A stretch of 64,000 nt of DNA from Geomonas sp. RF6 (GTDB taxonomy: Bacteria > Desulfobacterota > Desulfuromonadia > Geobacterales > Geobacteraceae). A program made the translations under genes and the position numbers. Within the stretch, counting starts at the first letter, position 1. Every line of letters begins with the position of its first letter. A model generated the notes under the pieces. The model saw only the letters and a list, made by a program, of their open reading frames with translations. It made no database searches and was not told the origin of the DNA. The DNA is taken from positions 2,311,001 to 2,375,000 of the forward strand of contig NZ_CP087999.1 of NCBI RefSeq assembly GCF_021044625.1. Reading direction: 5' to 3'. This document shows positions 51,644 through 60,644 of this stretch, piece after piece.

Positions 51644-53200
51644 ATGACGACAGATAATCTGGAAGCACAACAGGGGGTCCTCGGCGACGAGGGTCTCGAA
51701 GCCGAGGAGAGCGACACCCGCCAGTTCGTAACCTTCATCGCGGGTGACGAGGTCTTCGCGGTCGACATGGCTCCGGTGCAGGAAATCATCAGGGTGCCTG
51801 AGGTGGTGAAGGTCCCCCTGGCGCCGCACACCCTGGAGGGGCTCGCCAACCTGCGCGGCAAGGTCCTCCCCATCATCTCGCTCCGACGCGTCTTCGGCTT
51901 CGACGAATGCGCGTACAACGACTCCACCCGCGCCGTGGTGATCGACATGGGGCAGCCGCTCGGGTTCGTGGTGGACAGGGTGGCAAGCGTGGTCGGCGTG
52001 GAGCCCTCGAAGATCGAAGGGGTCGACTCCATCCGCAGCACGGTGAACACCGAGCTCCTCTCCGGCCTCATCAAGGATGTCGGCGGGCACGCCATGATCA
52101 TGGTCCTCGACTTCACGAAGCTGATCGCCCAGGAGTTTGCCGACATCGCGGCCGCCGCCAGAAACTCCGGGATCTCTTCCGGACGTTCCGAGACGAGCGA
52201 GGCGGACGACGAGGACAACAGCGACGAGCTGCAGCTGGTGAGCTTCGAGGTGGCGCAGCAGGAGTACGCCATGCCGATCGAGGACGTGCAGGAGATCGTG
52301 CAGATCCCCGAGGAGATCATTCACGTCCCCCACTCGGCGCCGCACGTCATGGGGATCATGACGCTGAGAAACCGGCTCCTGCCGCTGGTGAACCTGCGCC
52401 GCATGTTCGACCTGCCGGCGAGGGACGACGACGACCGCAGCCGGGTCGTGGTGGTCGCACTCGGATCGGACTCCGTCGGAATCGTCATGGACAGCGTGAA
52501 CGAAGTCCTCAGGGTGGCGAAATCGGATGTCGATCCGATGCCGGGGCTCTTGGCGCAGGACGGGGATCTCGCCGACATCTCCGAGATCTGCAGGCTGGAG
52601 AAGGGGAAGCGTCTCGTCTCCATCATCTCCGCCGGCAATCTCTTCAAACATTCCGGCGTGAAGGAGGCGCTTTCCACCGTGGGGAAAATGGAGCAGAAAG
52701 AGAGCGGTGAAACGGATGTCGATCTGGAGGAGGAGAACACCGACGACGAGCAGGTGGTGGTGTTCCGGCTCGACAAGGAAGAGTTCGGGGTGCCGATCGA
52801 CAGCGTGCAGGAGATCGTGCGGGTTCCGGAGGAACTGACCCGCGTGCCGAAGGCGCCTTCCTTCGTGGAGGGGGTGATCAATCTCCGCGGCGCAGTCCTT
52901 CCGGTCGTCGACCTGAGAAGGCGGCTGGGGATGCCCTCGGTGGAGCGCTCCGACCGGCAGCGCGTCATGGTCTTCCTCATCGAGGGGCTGCGGACCGGTT
53001 TTATCGTCGACTCCGTCGCCGAGGTCCTGATGATCCACAAGGCCGCGATCGAGCCCGCGCCGCAGCTCTCCAACGAGCAGGCAAAGCTCCTGGCGCGCAT
53101 GGCGAACCTGGAGAAGCAAAAGAGGATGATCCAGCTTTTAGAGCCCTCCAACCTCATCGAGGTGAAGGACCGGGCAGGGCTCGCCAGGCTGGCAGCGTAG
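51644..53200 (+). CDS. triple CheW-domain coupling protein
   Basis: The 518-residue protein has three CheW domains, at about 26-165, 210-345 and 380-515. Each shows the pattern FAVDMAPVQEIIRVPEV, a GLANLRGKVLPIISL or GVINLRGAVLPVVDL strand and a V-strand such as GFVVDRVASV. Acidic linkers (EADDEDNSDE) separate them. CheW links receptors to CheA, so a trivalent coupler may bridge several receptor tips or kinases. It begins 16 bases after the receptor stop. Confidence 0.93.
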   Translation: MTTDNLEAQQGVLGDEGLEAEESDTRQFVTFIAGDEVFAVDMAPVQEIIRVPEVVKVPLAPHTLEGLANLRGKVLPIISLRRVFGFDECAYNDSTRAVVIDMGQPLGFVVDRVASVVGVEPSKIEGVDSIRSTVNTELLSGLIKDVGGHAMIMVLDFTKLIAQEFADIAAAARNSGISSGRSETSEADDEDNSDELQLVSFEVAQQEYAMPIEDVQEIVQIPEEIIHVPHSAPHVMGIMTLRNRLLPLVNLRRMFDLPARDDDDRSRVVVVALGSDSVGIVMDSVNEVLRVAKSDVDPMPGLLAQDGDLADISEICRLEKGKRLVSIISAGNLFKHSGVKEALSTVGKMEQKESGETDVDLEEENTDDEQVVVFRLDKEEFGVPIDSVQEIVRVPEELTRVPKAPSFVEGVINLRGAVLPVVDLRRRLGMPSVERSDRQRVMVFLIEGLRTGFIVDSVAEVLMIHKAAIEPAPQLSNEQAKLLARMANLEKQKRMIQLLEPSNLIEVKDRAGLARLAA

Positions 53201-53262
53201 GGGCGCAGACTTTCCGGGAGCTGCACCGGACCCGGGAGGCCTTTAGCAGAGCAGGAGCTCAG

Positions 53263-53367
53263 GCGTCCCCTCCCTTTCAAGGGGAGGGTCAGGGTGGGGA
53301 TGGGGTTGAGGTTGATGAGCGCGCTGACCCCATCCCCCTCCTGTCCTCCCCCTTGAAAGGGGAGGGA
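53263..53367. repeat. double CCCTCCC hairpin between cheW and cheB genes
   Basis: CCCCTCCCTTTCAAGGGGAG with GGTCAGGGTGGGGATGGGG, a spacer, and the reverse form CCCATCCCCCTCCTGTCCTC plus CCCCTTGAAAGGGGAGGG. It lies in the 256-base gap before cheB, so the operon may have an internal transcript end or start here. Confidence 0.7.
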
Positions 53368-53456
53368 CGCGCTGCCGACGGCTTAGCTCTGTCCTATCTC
53401 CTCGCCCGTTTTCTAGCGCGGATTCGGGCGACTTTAGCACGGAGTGTTTCACAGCA

Positions 53457-54521
53457 ATGATCAAGCTACTCATCGTGGACGATTCGGCGCTGATGCGGCG
53501 CCATCTGAACGGCCTCTTCCAGGCGGAAGGGGACTTCATCATAGAGCAGGCTCACAACGGCAAGGAGGCGGTGGAGGCAAACCGCAACTTCCAGCCGGAC
53601 GTGGTGACCCTCGACATCAACATGCCGGAGATGGACGGCATCACCGCCCTATCCCTCCTCATGGCGGAGCGGGCGGTGCCGGTGGTCATGGTCTCCTCCC
53701 TCACCGAAAAGGGGGCGCTCGCCACCTTCGAGGCGATGCACCTCGGCGCGGTGGACTACGTCACGAAGCCGGGGGGGACGATCTCCCTTAACATCAACGA
53801 GATCGGCGTAGAGCTCGTCGCCAAGGTCCGCGCCGCGGCGAAGGCGAAGCTCAAGGGGAACAAGGTGAAGGGGCTCGCGCAGCGGCTGCGCGAGGAACGG
53901 GAAAAGCCGGTGCAGAGGGCACCGTCCCCGCGCCGCGCACCGGTGCGCGACGGCATCGTCCTCGTCGGTGTCTCCACCGGCGGCCCCCGCACGCTGGAGG
54001 ACATCCTCCCCCATCTGCCGCACGACTTCCCCTGGCCGATCCTGGTGGCGCAGCACATGCCCCCGGCCTTCACCCGCCCCTTCGCGGACCGCATGAACAG
54101 CATGTGCAACCTCACAGTCGTGGAGGCGGCCCAGCCGATGCCGGTGGAGCCGGGGCATGTGTATATCGGCAAGGGTGGCGCGGACATGGTGCTGGGGCAG
54201 CGTAACGGCAAGCTGGCGGTGCTGGCGAAGCCGGAGAACAAGAGCTACTTGTGGCATCCCTCCGTGGAGCTCCTCGGGCGCACGGCGCTGGAGCAGTGCG
54301 ACCCCTCCCACATCGTCGCCGTCATGCTGACCGGGATGGGGCACGACGGGGCGGACGCCTTCGCGGAGATAAAGAAGCGCGGCGGGCGCACCATCGCGGA
54401 GGCGGAATCGTCCGCCGTCGTCTTCGGGATGCCCGCGGAACTTATAAAGCGGGGTGGGGCCGGAGTGGTCCTCACCTCGGACAGGATCGCCTCCCAGCTC
54501 ACGAGCTGGGCGGGATGCTAG
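53457..54521 (+). CDS. cheB: chemotaxis protein-glutamate methylesterase CheB
   Basis: The 354-residue protein has an N-terminal receiver (D8 D9, D54 in TLDINMP) and a C-terminal methylesterase. The catalytic triad is S in GVSTGGP (about 171), H in AQHMPP (about 197) and D in GMGHDGADA (about 293). It deamidates or demethylates receptor glutamates, opposing CheR. It is transcribed with the HEAT-repeat gene nine bases downstream. Confidence 0.95.
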   Translation: MIKLLIVDDSALMRRHLNGLFQAEGDFIIEQAHNGKEAVEANRNFQPDVVTLDINMPEMDGITALSLLMAERAVPVVMVSSLTEKGALATFEAMHLGAVDYVTKPGGTISLNINEIGVELVAKVRAAAKAKLKGNKVKGLAQRLREEREKPVQRAPSPRRAPVRDGIVLVGVSTGGPRTLEDILPHLPHDFPWPILVAQHMPPAFTRPFADRMNSMCNLTVVEAAQPMPVEPGHVYIGKGGADMVLGQRNGKLAVLAKPENKSYLWHPSVELLGRTALEQCDPSHIVAVMLTGMGHDGADAFAEIKKRGGRTIAEAESSAVVFGMPAELIKRGGAGVVLTSDRIASQLTSWAGC

Positions 54522-54530
54522 GGAGGCGTC

Positions 54531-55154
54531 ATGGCGCTGGTAAAAAAGGGTGCTGCAGAAGGAAGTCAGCCGGAGAAGCGGAAACGGGAGCGGGAGTGTC
54601 CCGACCTGGCGGCGCAGCTTTGCGACAGCGATCCGGTCGCCAGGCGCTGGGCCGCAAAGGACATCGTCGGCTGTCCCGACGCCTCCGCAACCCTCGTGGA
54701 GCAGCTCTGGCGGGAGGAGGAGCATTCGGTGCGGGAGGTCATCCTCACCACCCTTACCCGGATCGGCGACGAGTATGCGGTGTCGGCGCTCGTGCAGTGC
54801 CTGAGAAGCGAGGACGCTGCCCTGCGCAACGAGGCGATCGAGGCGATGAAGCTCCTCCCGCTGGAGGTCGCCCCCATCATGGGGAGGCTTCTCTCCGACG
54901 ACGATCCGGATGTGCGCATCTTTGCCGTCAACATCCTAGAGTCGCTGCGCCACGCCTCTGTGGAGCGGTGGCTCATCGACGTCATCGAGCGCGACCTCCA
55001 CGTGAACGTCTGCGCCACCGCTGTCGACCTCCTCGGAGAGGTCGGGACACCTGCCTCCCGGGGGGCACTGGAGAGTCTGAAGGCGCGTTTTCCCGAGGAG
55101 CCCTACATCCGTTTTGCGGCAGACATCGCCCTGAAGCGCATTTGTCCCAACTGA
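54531..55154 (+). CDS. HEAT-repeat protein in the chemosensory operon
   Basis: The 207-residue protein has five to six HEAT-type helical repeats (RWAAKDIVGC, SVREVILTTLTRIGDEYAVSAL, ALRNEAIEAMKLLP, DVRIFAVNILESL, VCATAVDLLGEVG). HEAT proteins serve as binding scaffolds. It lies between cheB and cheR with gaps of nine and six bases, so it is likely a dedicated adaptor. The start follows GGGAGGCGTC. Confidence 0.85.
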   Translation: MALVKKGAAEGSQPEKRKRERECPDLAAQLCDSDPVARRWAAKDIVGCPDASATLVEQLWREEEHSVREVILTTLTRIGDEYAVSALVQCLRSEDAALRNEAIEAMKLLPLEVAPIMGRLLSDDDPDVRIFAVNILESLRHASVERWLIDVIERDLHVNVCATAVDLLGEVGTPASRGALESLKARFPEEPYIRFAADIALKRICPN

Positions 55155-55160
55155 GGCGCC

Positions 55161-56003
55161 ATGGCAGAGATAACTATAGGCAAGGAAGACTTCCTGAAGT
55201 TCCGGGAGTTCTTCTATCGCAAGACCGGCATCCTCTTCGACGACTCCAAGCGCTACTTCGTCGACAGGCGCCTCATCGAGCGGATAGAGGCGACGGACTC
55301 AGGTTCGTTCCGCAACTACTTCATGATGCTGCGCTTCGAGGTCTCCGGCAGCGAGGTCCAGACCCTCACCAACCTGATGACTGTGAACGAGACCTACTTC
55401 TTCCGCGAGGAGTACCAGTTCAAGTGCCTGGTGAACTCCATGCTGCCGGAGCTGGTGAAGCACAAGAAGGATGACGCCCCGATCCGGATCTGGTCCGTTC
55501 CCTCCTCCTCGGGGGAGGAGCCGTACTCCATTGCCATGTATCTCCTGGAGTTCTGGCCCGGGATCCACGAGTGGGACGTGGAGATCATCTCCTCGGACAT
55601 AGACACGGACATCCTCTCTCTCGCGCGGCGCGGCTGCTACTCGAGCCGCTCCGTGCAGCACCTCCCGAAGAGCCTCCTGGAGAAGTATTTCAGGAAGGAA
55701 AAGGGGGAGTACCTGATCTGCGACGAGCTGAAGGAGGCGGTGGAGTTCACGCGGGTGAACCTCATGAATGCCGCGGACGTGCGCGGCTACCGCGACTTCG
55801 ACGTCATCTTCTGCCGCAATCTCCTCATCTACTTCGACGACCTGTCGCGCCGCCAGGCGGCCGACACCTTCTTCGACGCCTTGCGCCCCGGCGGATTCCT
55901 CTGCCTCGGGCACTCCGAGTCGATGAGCCGCATCTCATCCCTGTACAAGGCACGGAAGTTTCCGGAAACGGTCGTGTACCAAAAATCCCCGGAGGGTCGA
56001 TGA
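55161..56003 (+). CDS. cheR: chemotaxis protein methyltransferase CheR
   Basis: The 280-residue enzyme uses SAM to methylate glutamates of the receptors. It has a helical CheR_N domain and a Rossmann domain with the SAM loop IWSVPSSSGEEPYSIAM (about 112-128), ISSDIDTDIL and the FCRNLLIYFD segment. It lacks the pentapeptide-binding beta-subdomain extension of tethered CheR. Its stop overlaps the next ATG. Confidence 0.95.
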   Translation: MAEITIGKEDFLKFREFFYRKTGILFDDSKRYFVDRRLIERIEATDSGSFRNYFMMLRFEVSGSEVQTLTNLMTVNETYFFREEYQFKCLVNSMLPELVKHKKDDAPIRIWSVPSSSGEEPYSIAMYLLEFWPGIHEWDVEIISSDIDTDILSLARRGCYSSRSVQHLPKSLLEKYFRKEKGEYLICDELKEAVEFTRVNLMNAADVRGYRDFDVIFCRNLLIYFDDLSRRQAADTFFDALRPGGFLCLGHSESMSRISSLYKARKFPETVVYQKSPEGR

Positions 56004-56374
56004 AAAGGATCCTGATCATAGATGACGCCGCCACGGTGCGGATGTATTACCGGTCGATCCTCGAGGAGGGCGGCTACCACGTGGTGGAGGCGGTGAACGG
56101 CATCGAGGCGATGGAGAAGGCGCTGCAGGGGAGCTTCGATCTGTACATCGTGGATATCAATATGCCGAAGCAGGACGGCTACGGCTTCCTGACAGACCTG
56201 CGCAGCCGCGAGGAGCTCCACCAGACCCCGGCGCTCATGGTCTCCACAGAGGCGAAGCCGACCGACAGGAAGCGCGCCTACGTCTGCGGCGCCAACCTGT
56301 ACCTCCTGAAGCCGGTGAAGCCGGAGGAGCTCCTCGTCAACACGCGGATTCTTCTTGGGGAGGTGCAGCGATGA
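56000..56374 (+). CDS. CheY-like single-domain response regulator
   Basis: The 124-residue receiver has D8 D9, phosphoacceptor D52 (VDINMP), S81 (MVSTEA) and K103 (LLKPVK). It overlaps cheR by four bases at its start and cheA by four bases at its end, the ATGA coupling at both ends. It is a candidate output or phosphate sink for the CheA downstream. Confidence 0.92.
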   Translation: MKRILIIDDAATVRMYYRSILEEGGYHVVEAVNGIEAMEKALQGSFDLYIVDINMPKQDGYGFLTDLRSREELHQTPALMVSTEAKPTDRKRAYVCGANLYLLKPVKPEELLVNTRILLGEVQR

Positions 56375-58722
56375 ACCCGCTCCTCGAACAGTTCCTTTCC
56401 GAGTCGCGCGAGGCGCTGCAGGGGATCGGCGAGAAGCTCATGCAGCTGGAGAAGGATCCCGGCAGCACGCTCCTCATGACGGAGCTCTTCCGTATCGTGC
56501 ACACCCTGAAGGGGAACAGCGGCCTCTTCGACTTCCCCGAGCTCACCCGGGTCCTCCATGCCGGTGAGGACCTGATGGACGCGGTGCGCGACGGGAAGGT
56601 CGACTTCTCGCTGCAGCTCGCCGACCTCCTCCTCGATGCCATGGACTTCGTGGGGATGCTGTGCGACGAAATCGAGAGGGAAGGAAGCTACGGCCCTGCA
56701 TATGGCCCCGATTCCGCGCGCCTCTCCGAAATGCTGAGGCAGATGATCGGCGGGAGCGACGAGGGCGCCGCGGAGTGCTCCGCCGAGCAGGGGGCGGAAA
56801 AGGAAGGGGTAACCCTCCTGGACCTCCCGCAGGAGATGCGCGACGCCGCGCTCGGCGCTGCCGCATCCGGCGCCGCGCTGCACCTCATCACCTACACGCC
56901 TGTCGAGGAGTGCTTCTTCCAGGGGGACGACCCCTTCTACCAGGCGCGCCAGACCCCGGGGATCATCTTCGGGAAGATCGCCGCCAGGAAGGAATGGCCC
57001 CCGCTGGGGGAGCTCGACGCCTACAGCTGCCAGCTCGACTTCCACGTCCTCTCCAGCGCACCTCTCGAGGAGCTGCGGGAGTACTACCGCTACGTATCCG
57101 ACCAGCTGCACATCACGCCGGTGCGCCTGCTTGAGGAGAGGGGAGCGGGGAGCGCGGAGGAGGGAGACGATCCCCTCCTGCAGCGGGAGCGGGACGCCGC
57201 CTCCGTCATCATGGAGGTCCAGAAGGAGATCCTCTCCCTCCCCGACGACGTCTCGTACCTCGCCGGGCGGATCAGGGGGGCGGCAGCCTCTCTCCAGGGG
57301 TGCCTGCGCGCCACCGGCTCTGTCGACGCCCTCCCCGGGCTTGCCGCAGCCGCGGATGCCGCCGTGGCAGAGCTTTCCGCCGCTCCGCTGCAGCAGTGGC
57401 TCGATTGCCACCTCACCGGCGCTGCGGCAATGGTTTCCGCGGAGAGGGCGGCGGCCGCTCCTTCGGCGCCCGCTGCCGATGTGGTGCCGGACGGAGCTCC
57501 GGAGTCGGAGGTGAAATTCGGCCGCCGCGCCGAGGACAACCTGACCACCGCCCGCAGCATCAAGGTCGACCAGGAGAAGATCGACCGCCTGATGAACCTC
57601 ATAGGGGAGATGGTGGTGGCGAAAAATGCGCTGCCGTATCTCGCCACCCGAGCGGAGGCGCTCTTCGGGGTACGGGAGCTCTCCCGCGAGATCAAGGCGC
57701 AGTACGCGGTGATAAACCGCATCGCGGAGGAGATGCAGGACGCCATCATGCAGGTGCGCATGATGCCGGTCTCCTTCGTGTTCCAGCGCTTCCCCCGCCT
57801 GGTGCGCGACATCTCCAACAAGCTCGGGAAGAAGGTGAACCTGGTCCTCGAAGGGGAAGATACCGAGGCGGACAAGAACATCATCGAGTCCCTCGGCGAC
57901 CCGCTGGTGCACATAGTACGAAACAGCCTCGACCACGGCATCGAATCCCCCGAGGTGCGGACAGCGGCGGGGAAAGTGGCGACCGGAACGCTCACCATCA
58001 GGGCGACCCAGGAGTCGGACCGCGTCATCATCGAGATACGCGACGACGGCAAGGGGATCGATCCGGAGGTCATCAAGCGGAAGGCGTACGAGAAGGGGAT
58101 CCTCGACGAGGAGCAGCTGGAGCGGGTCACGGACCAGGAGGCGGTGAACCTCGTCTTCGCCCCCGGTTTCTCCACCGCGGACGCGGTCTCCGACCTCTCC
58201 GGCCGGGGCGTCGGGATGGATGTGGTGCGCACGGCGATAGAGAAGGTGAATGGCACCGTGCACCTGGAGAGCGAGAAGGGTAGAGGGACCCGCATCCGCA
58301 TCTCCCTCCCCCTCTCCATGGCGGTCACCAACGTCATGATCGTGGAGTCGAGCGGCCAGATCTTCGGGGTGCCGATGGACGCGGTGGTGGAAACGGTGCG
58401 GGTACCCGCGGGATCCATCAAAACGATCAAGAAGAGCATGGCTACCGTGCTGCGCGGCCGCATCGTCCCCCTGAAGGGGCTGAACGCCCTCCTTGGCGTC
58501 CCGGCGGAGCAAAAGAGGAACGAGGAGGGGGAGGTCGCCGTCCTGGTGGTCAATGTCGGCGACGAGGCGGTGGGGATCATCGTGGACGACTTCCACGAGA
58601 CGGTGGACATCATCCTGAAGCCGATGACGGGGATACTCTCCGGCCTCTGCGCCTATGCCGGGTCCGCTCTTCTCGGGGACGGATCGGTCCTTATGGTCCT
58701 CAATCTCAAGGAGGTGGTGTGA
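56371..58722 (+). CDS. cheA: chemotaxis histidine kinase CheA
   Basis: The 783-residue kinase has an N-terminal Hpt domain with H44 (VHTLKGNSGLFDF), an unusual middle region (110-350) with CFFQGDDPFYQARQTPG and ELREYYRYVSDQLHI, a dimerisation domain (KVDQEKIDRLMNLIGEM), an HATPase with N-box VHIVRNSLDHGIE, DDGKGID and GRGVGMD, and a C-terminal CheW-like domain (VPMDAVVETVRVP). It phosphorylates CheB and the CheY proteins. The middle region is not the standard P2 domain. Confidence 0.95.
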   Translation: MNPLLEQFLSESREALQGIGEKLMQLEKDPGSTLLMTELFRIVHTLKGNSGLFDFPELTRVLHAGEDLMDAVRDGKVDFSLQLADLLLDAMDFVGMLCDEIEREGSYGPAYGPDSARLSEMLRQMIGGSDEGAAECSAEQGAEKEGVTLLDLPQEMRDAALGAAASGAALHLITYTPVEECFFQGDDPFYQARQTPGIIFGKIAARKEWPPLGELDAYSCQLDFHVLSSAPLEELREYYRYVSDQLHITPVRLLEERGAGSAEEGDDPLLQRERDAASVIMEVQKEILSLPDDVSYLAGRIRGAAASLQGCLRATGSVDALPGLAAAADAAVAELSAAPLQQWLDCHLTGAAAMVSAERAAAAPSAPAADVVPDGAPESEVKFGRRAEDNLTTARSIKVDQEKIDRLMNLIGEMVVAKNALPYLATRAEALFGVRELSREIKAQYAVINRIAEEMQDAIMQVRMMPVSFVFQRFPRLVRDISNKLGKKVNLVLEGEDTEADKNIIESLGDPLVHIVRNSLDHGIESPEVRTAAGKVATGTLTIRATQESDRVIIEIRDDGKGIDPEVIKRKAYEKGILDEEQLERVTDQEAVNLVFAPGFSTADAVSDLSGRGVGMDVVRTAIEKVNGTVHLESEKGRGTRIRISLPLSMAVTNVMIVESSGQIFGVPMDAVVETVRVPAGSIKTIKKSMATVLRGRIVPLKGLNALLGVPAEQKRNEEGEVAVLVVNVGDEAVGIIVDDFHETVDIILKPMTGILSGLCAYAGSALLGDGSVLMVLNLKEVV

Positions 58723-58961
58723 TGGGGGTCGCATACAAGAGAAATAGCGCCGTCTTTAGCGACACGGTCGGAGCGGAAGAGGCGGAGACGCTCCTTGAGT
58801 GGCTCCAGAAGCACCCGAAGGGGAAGCTCGACCTCGCCGCCTGCACGCATCTGCATGCCGCCAACCTGCAGGTGCTGATGGCGGCGCGCCTGGCGATTCA
58901 CAAGTATCCGACGGACGAGTCTCTCGCCGCCTGGGTTAAAACCGCACTACATACGGCATAG
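58722..58961 (+). CDS. small STAS-like protein
   Basis: The 79-residue protein starts at ATG 58722, overlapping the cheA stop by one base; a GTG at 58719 is also possible. KLDLAACTHLHAANLQVLMAARLAIHKYP has the beta-alpha layout of a STAS-type fold around a conserved polar loop. It lacks a clear phosphorylatable serine (TH in place of DS). A role as a scaffold or phosphate-independent switch of the operon is possible. Confidence 0.6.
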   Translation: MGVAYKRNSAVFSDTVGAEEAETLLEWLQKHPKGKLDLAACTHLHAANLQVLMAARLAIHKYPTDESLAAWVKTALHTA

Positions 58962-58969
58962 GAGGGGAA

Positions 58970-59344
58970 ATGGCAAAGACGATCATGATAGTCGACGATT
59001 CGGCGCTTATGCGCACCAGCGTGAAGGCAAACCTGGAGCTCGGGGGGTACAAGGTGGAGTTCGCCGGCGACGGCGTGCAGGCGCTGAACCTCCTGAAGAC
59101 GGGGATAAAGCCCGATCTCATCATCACCGACATCAACATGCCGAATATGGGGGGGCTGGAGTTCATCAAGAACCTGAGGACCGTCGCGGGTTTCCGTTTC
59201 ACCCCCGTCCTTGTCCTCACTACCGAGAGCCAGCAGCAGAAGAAGGACGAAGCGAAGAAGCACGGGGCGACCGGGTGGCTGGTGAAGCCGATCGCCGGAC
59301 CCGACCTCATAAAGGTTATAAAGCAGGTTTTGCCGGGCGCCTAG
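58970..59344 (+). CDS. cheY: CheY response regulator
   Basis: The 124-residue receiver has D8 D9, phosphoacceptor D53 (ITDINMP), T83 (LTTESQ) and K105 (WLVKPI). It follows GGAGGGGAA. The spacing to the preceding gene is eight bases. No fused output exists, so it acts through protein contact, such as the flagellar switch or another partner. Confidence 0.94.
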   Translation: MAKTIMIVDDSALMRTSVKANLELGGYKVEFAGDGVQALNLLKTGIKPDLIITDINMPNMGGLEFIKNLRTVAGFRFTPVLVLTTESQQQKKDEAKKHGATGWLVKPIAGPDLIKVIKQVLPGA

Positions 59345-59366
59345 TCCGGTAGGTGGAGGAGTTGCC

Positions 59367-60644
59367 GTGAGAAAAGTTGCCGTTCAGGCCGCCTGTTTTG
59401 ACATATCGTCCCTTTTGACGAAAAAGTGCCTCCTCCAGGGTGTCCTTTGCGTGGTGGCTGCTTCGGCTGCGGTCTGGTTCCTGGACGACCTGTGCTGCCG
59501 GCTGATCGACATCCCCCATCGCCTGGAGGTGGCGCTTCTCGCCCTCATGGTGTCGGCGTGCACCGCCATCATCCTGACCCTTATCTTCCGCAGGCAGCTC
59601 CTCCTCTTCGATACCTTCGCGCAGCACTCCTGGGCCAGCAGCTCCGACAGCCAGGCGAGGATCCGGGAACACCTGGACCAGACGGTATCGGACCTGCCGC
59701 AGTATACCGAGCTCCTCGGGGCACAGCTGCGGGAGGCGACGGCGGAGACGGAGACGGCGCTCCTCGGGGTGGTGGAGAGGATGGTGACGGTGCACCAGAA
59801 GGCATGTTTCCAGGTCGACCAGATCGGCTCCTCCTCGGAAAGGAGCAACGAGCTCATCCAGGTGACGCGGGATCAGATCAGGAAGAACAACCAGGTTATC
59901 AGGGCCCTCAATATCTTCTCCGAAACGCAGTCCGACCAGCTGAAGGACAACCTGAGCCGGATCCAGAGGCTCTCCGACGAGATGGAGCAGATGCGTCCCC
60001 TGGTAAACGACATCTCCGACATCGCCGACCGTACCAACATGCTCGCCCTCAACGCCGCGATAGAGGCGGCCCGCGCCGGGAACGCCGGGCGGGGATTCGC
60101 GGTCGTCGCCGACGAGGTGCGCCGGCTCTCGACGCAGACGAACAGGGCGGCAAACGAGATCGCCCACAGGATAACCACCGTGGCAAGGCAGGCGCAGACG
60201 GAAACCGACAATGCGCGAAAGCTCATCACTGAGGAGGAGGAATCGCAGAAGTTCAAGACGATGGCGGGGAACCTGGCGGATATCGAGGAGCGCTTCAAGA
60301 GCGCGGCCACCCACCTGGAGACCGTGATCCGCAGCATCGACGAGGCGAACCGGACGATCGTGGAGGAGGTATCCACCGTCTTGGGGGAGATCCAGTTCCA
60401 GGATGTAATGCGGCAACGGGTGGAGCATGTGAACGAGGGGCTCGATCAGCTGACCGCTCTGGCACGGGAGACGAGCCTCTGGCTCAGCGGTGGGGGAGAG
60501 GTGCCGGCAGTCCGCCTGAGCGATTGCATGGATGCCTTTGACGAGAAGTACGTCATGCAGGCGCAGCGGGAGACTCACACAGCGGTGCTGGGGGGAGTAA
60601 AGGGTGCGTCCTCGGCGCCGGTGCAGAAGATAGAGCTTTTCTGA
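59367..60644 (+). CDS. membrane methyl-accepting chemotaxis protein
   Basis: The 425-residue receptor starts at GTG 59367 after GGAGGAG. It has two membrane helices (about 20-40 and 53-75) with a very short loop between them, so it has no periplasmic ligand domain. The signalling tip is [21 protein letters not shown]. After the signalling helices a [19 protein letters not shown] segment occurs, as in receptors ending in a helical control module. It may sense membrane or redox state. The stop overlaps the next gene start (TGATG). Confidence 0.92.
   Translation: MRKVAVQAACFDISSLLTKKCLLQGVLCVVAASAAVWFLDDLCCRLIDIPHRLEVALLALMVSACTAIILTLIFRRQLLLFDTFAQHSWASSSDSQARIREHLDQTVSDLPQYTELLGAQLREATAETETALLGVVERMVTVHQKACFQVDQIGSSSERSNELIQVTRDQIRKNNQVIRALNIFSETQSDQLKDNLSRIQRLSDEMEQMRPLVNDISDIADRTNMLALNAAIEAARAGNAGRGFAVVADEVRRLSTQTNRAANEIAHRITTVARQAQTETDNARKLITEEEESQKFKTMAGNLADIEERFKSAATHLETVIRSIDEANRTIVEEVSTVLGEIQFQDVMRQRVEHVNEGLDQLTALARETSLWLSGGGEVPAVRLSDCMDAFDEKYVMQAQRETHTAVLGGVKGASSAPVQKIELF

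Noticed and set aside
49765-52320. 851-codon minus-strand frame across the receptor and CheW genes
   Set aside because: It is the reverse of repetitive coiled-coil coding sequence, which lacks stops by codon bias; no motif or start signal.
56278-58734. 818-codon minus-strand frame antisense to cheA
   Set aside because: Shadow frame; the plus strand has all CheA motifs.
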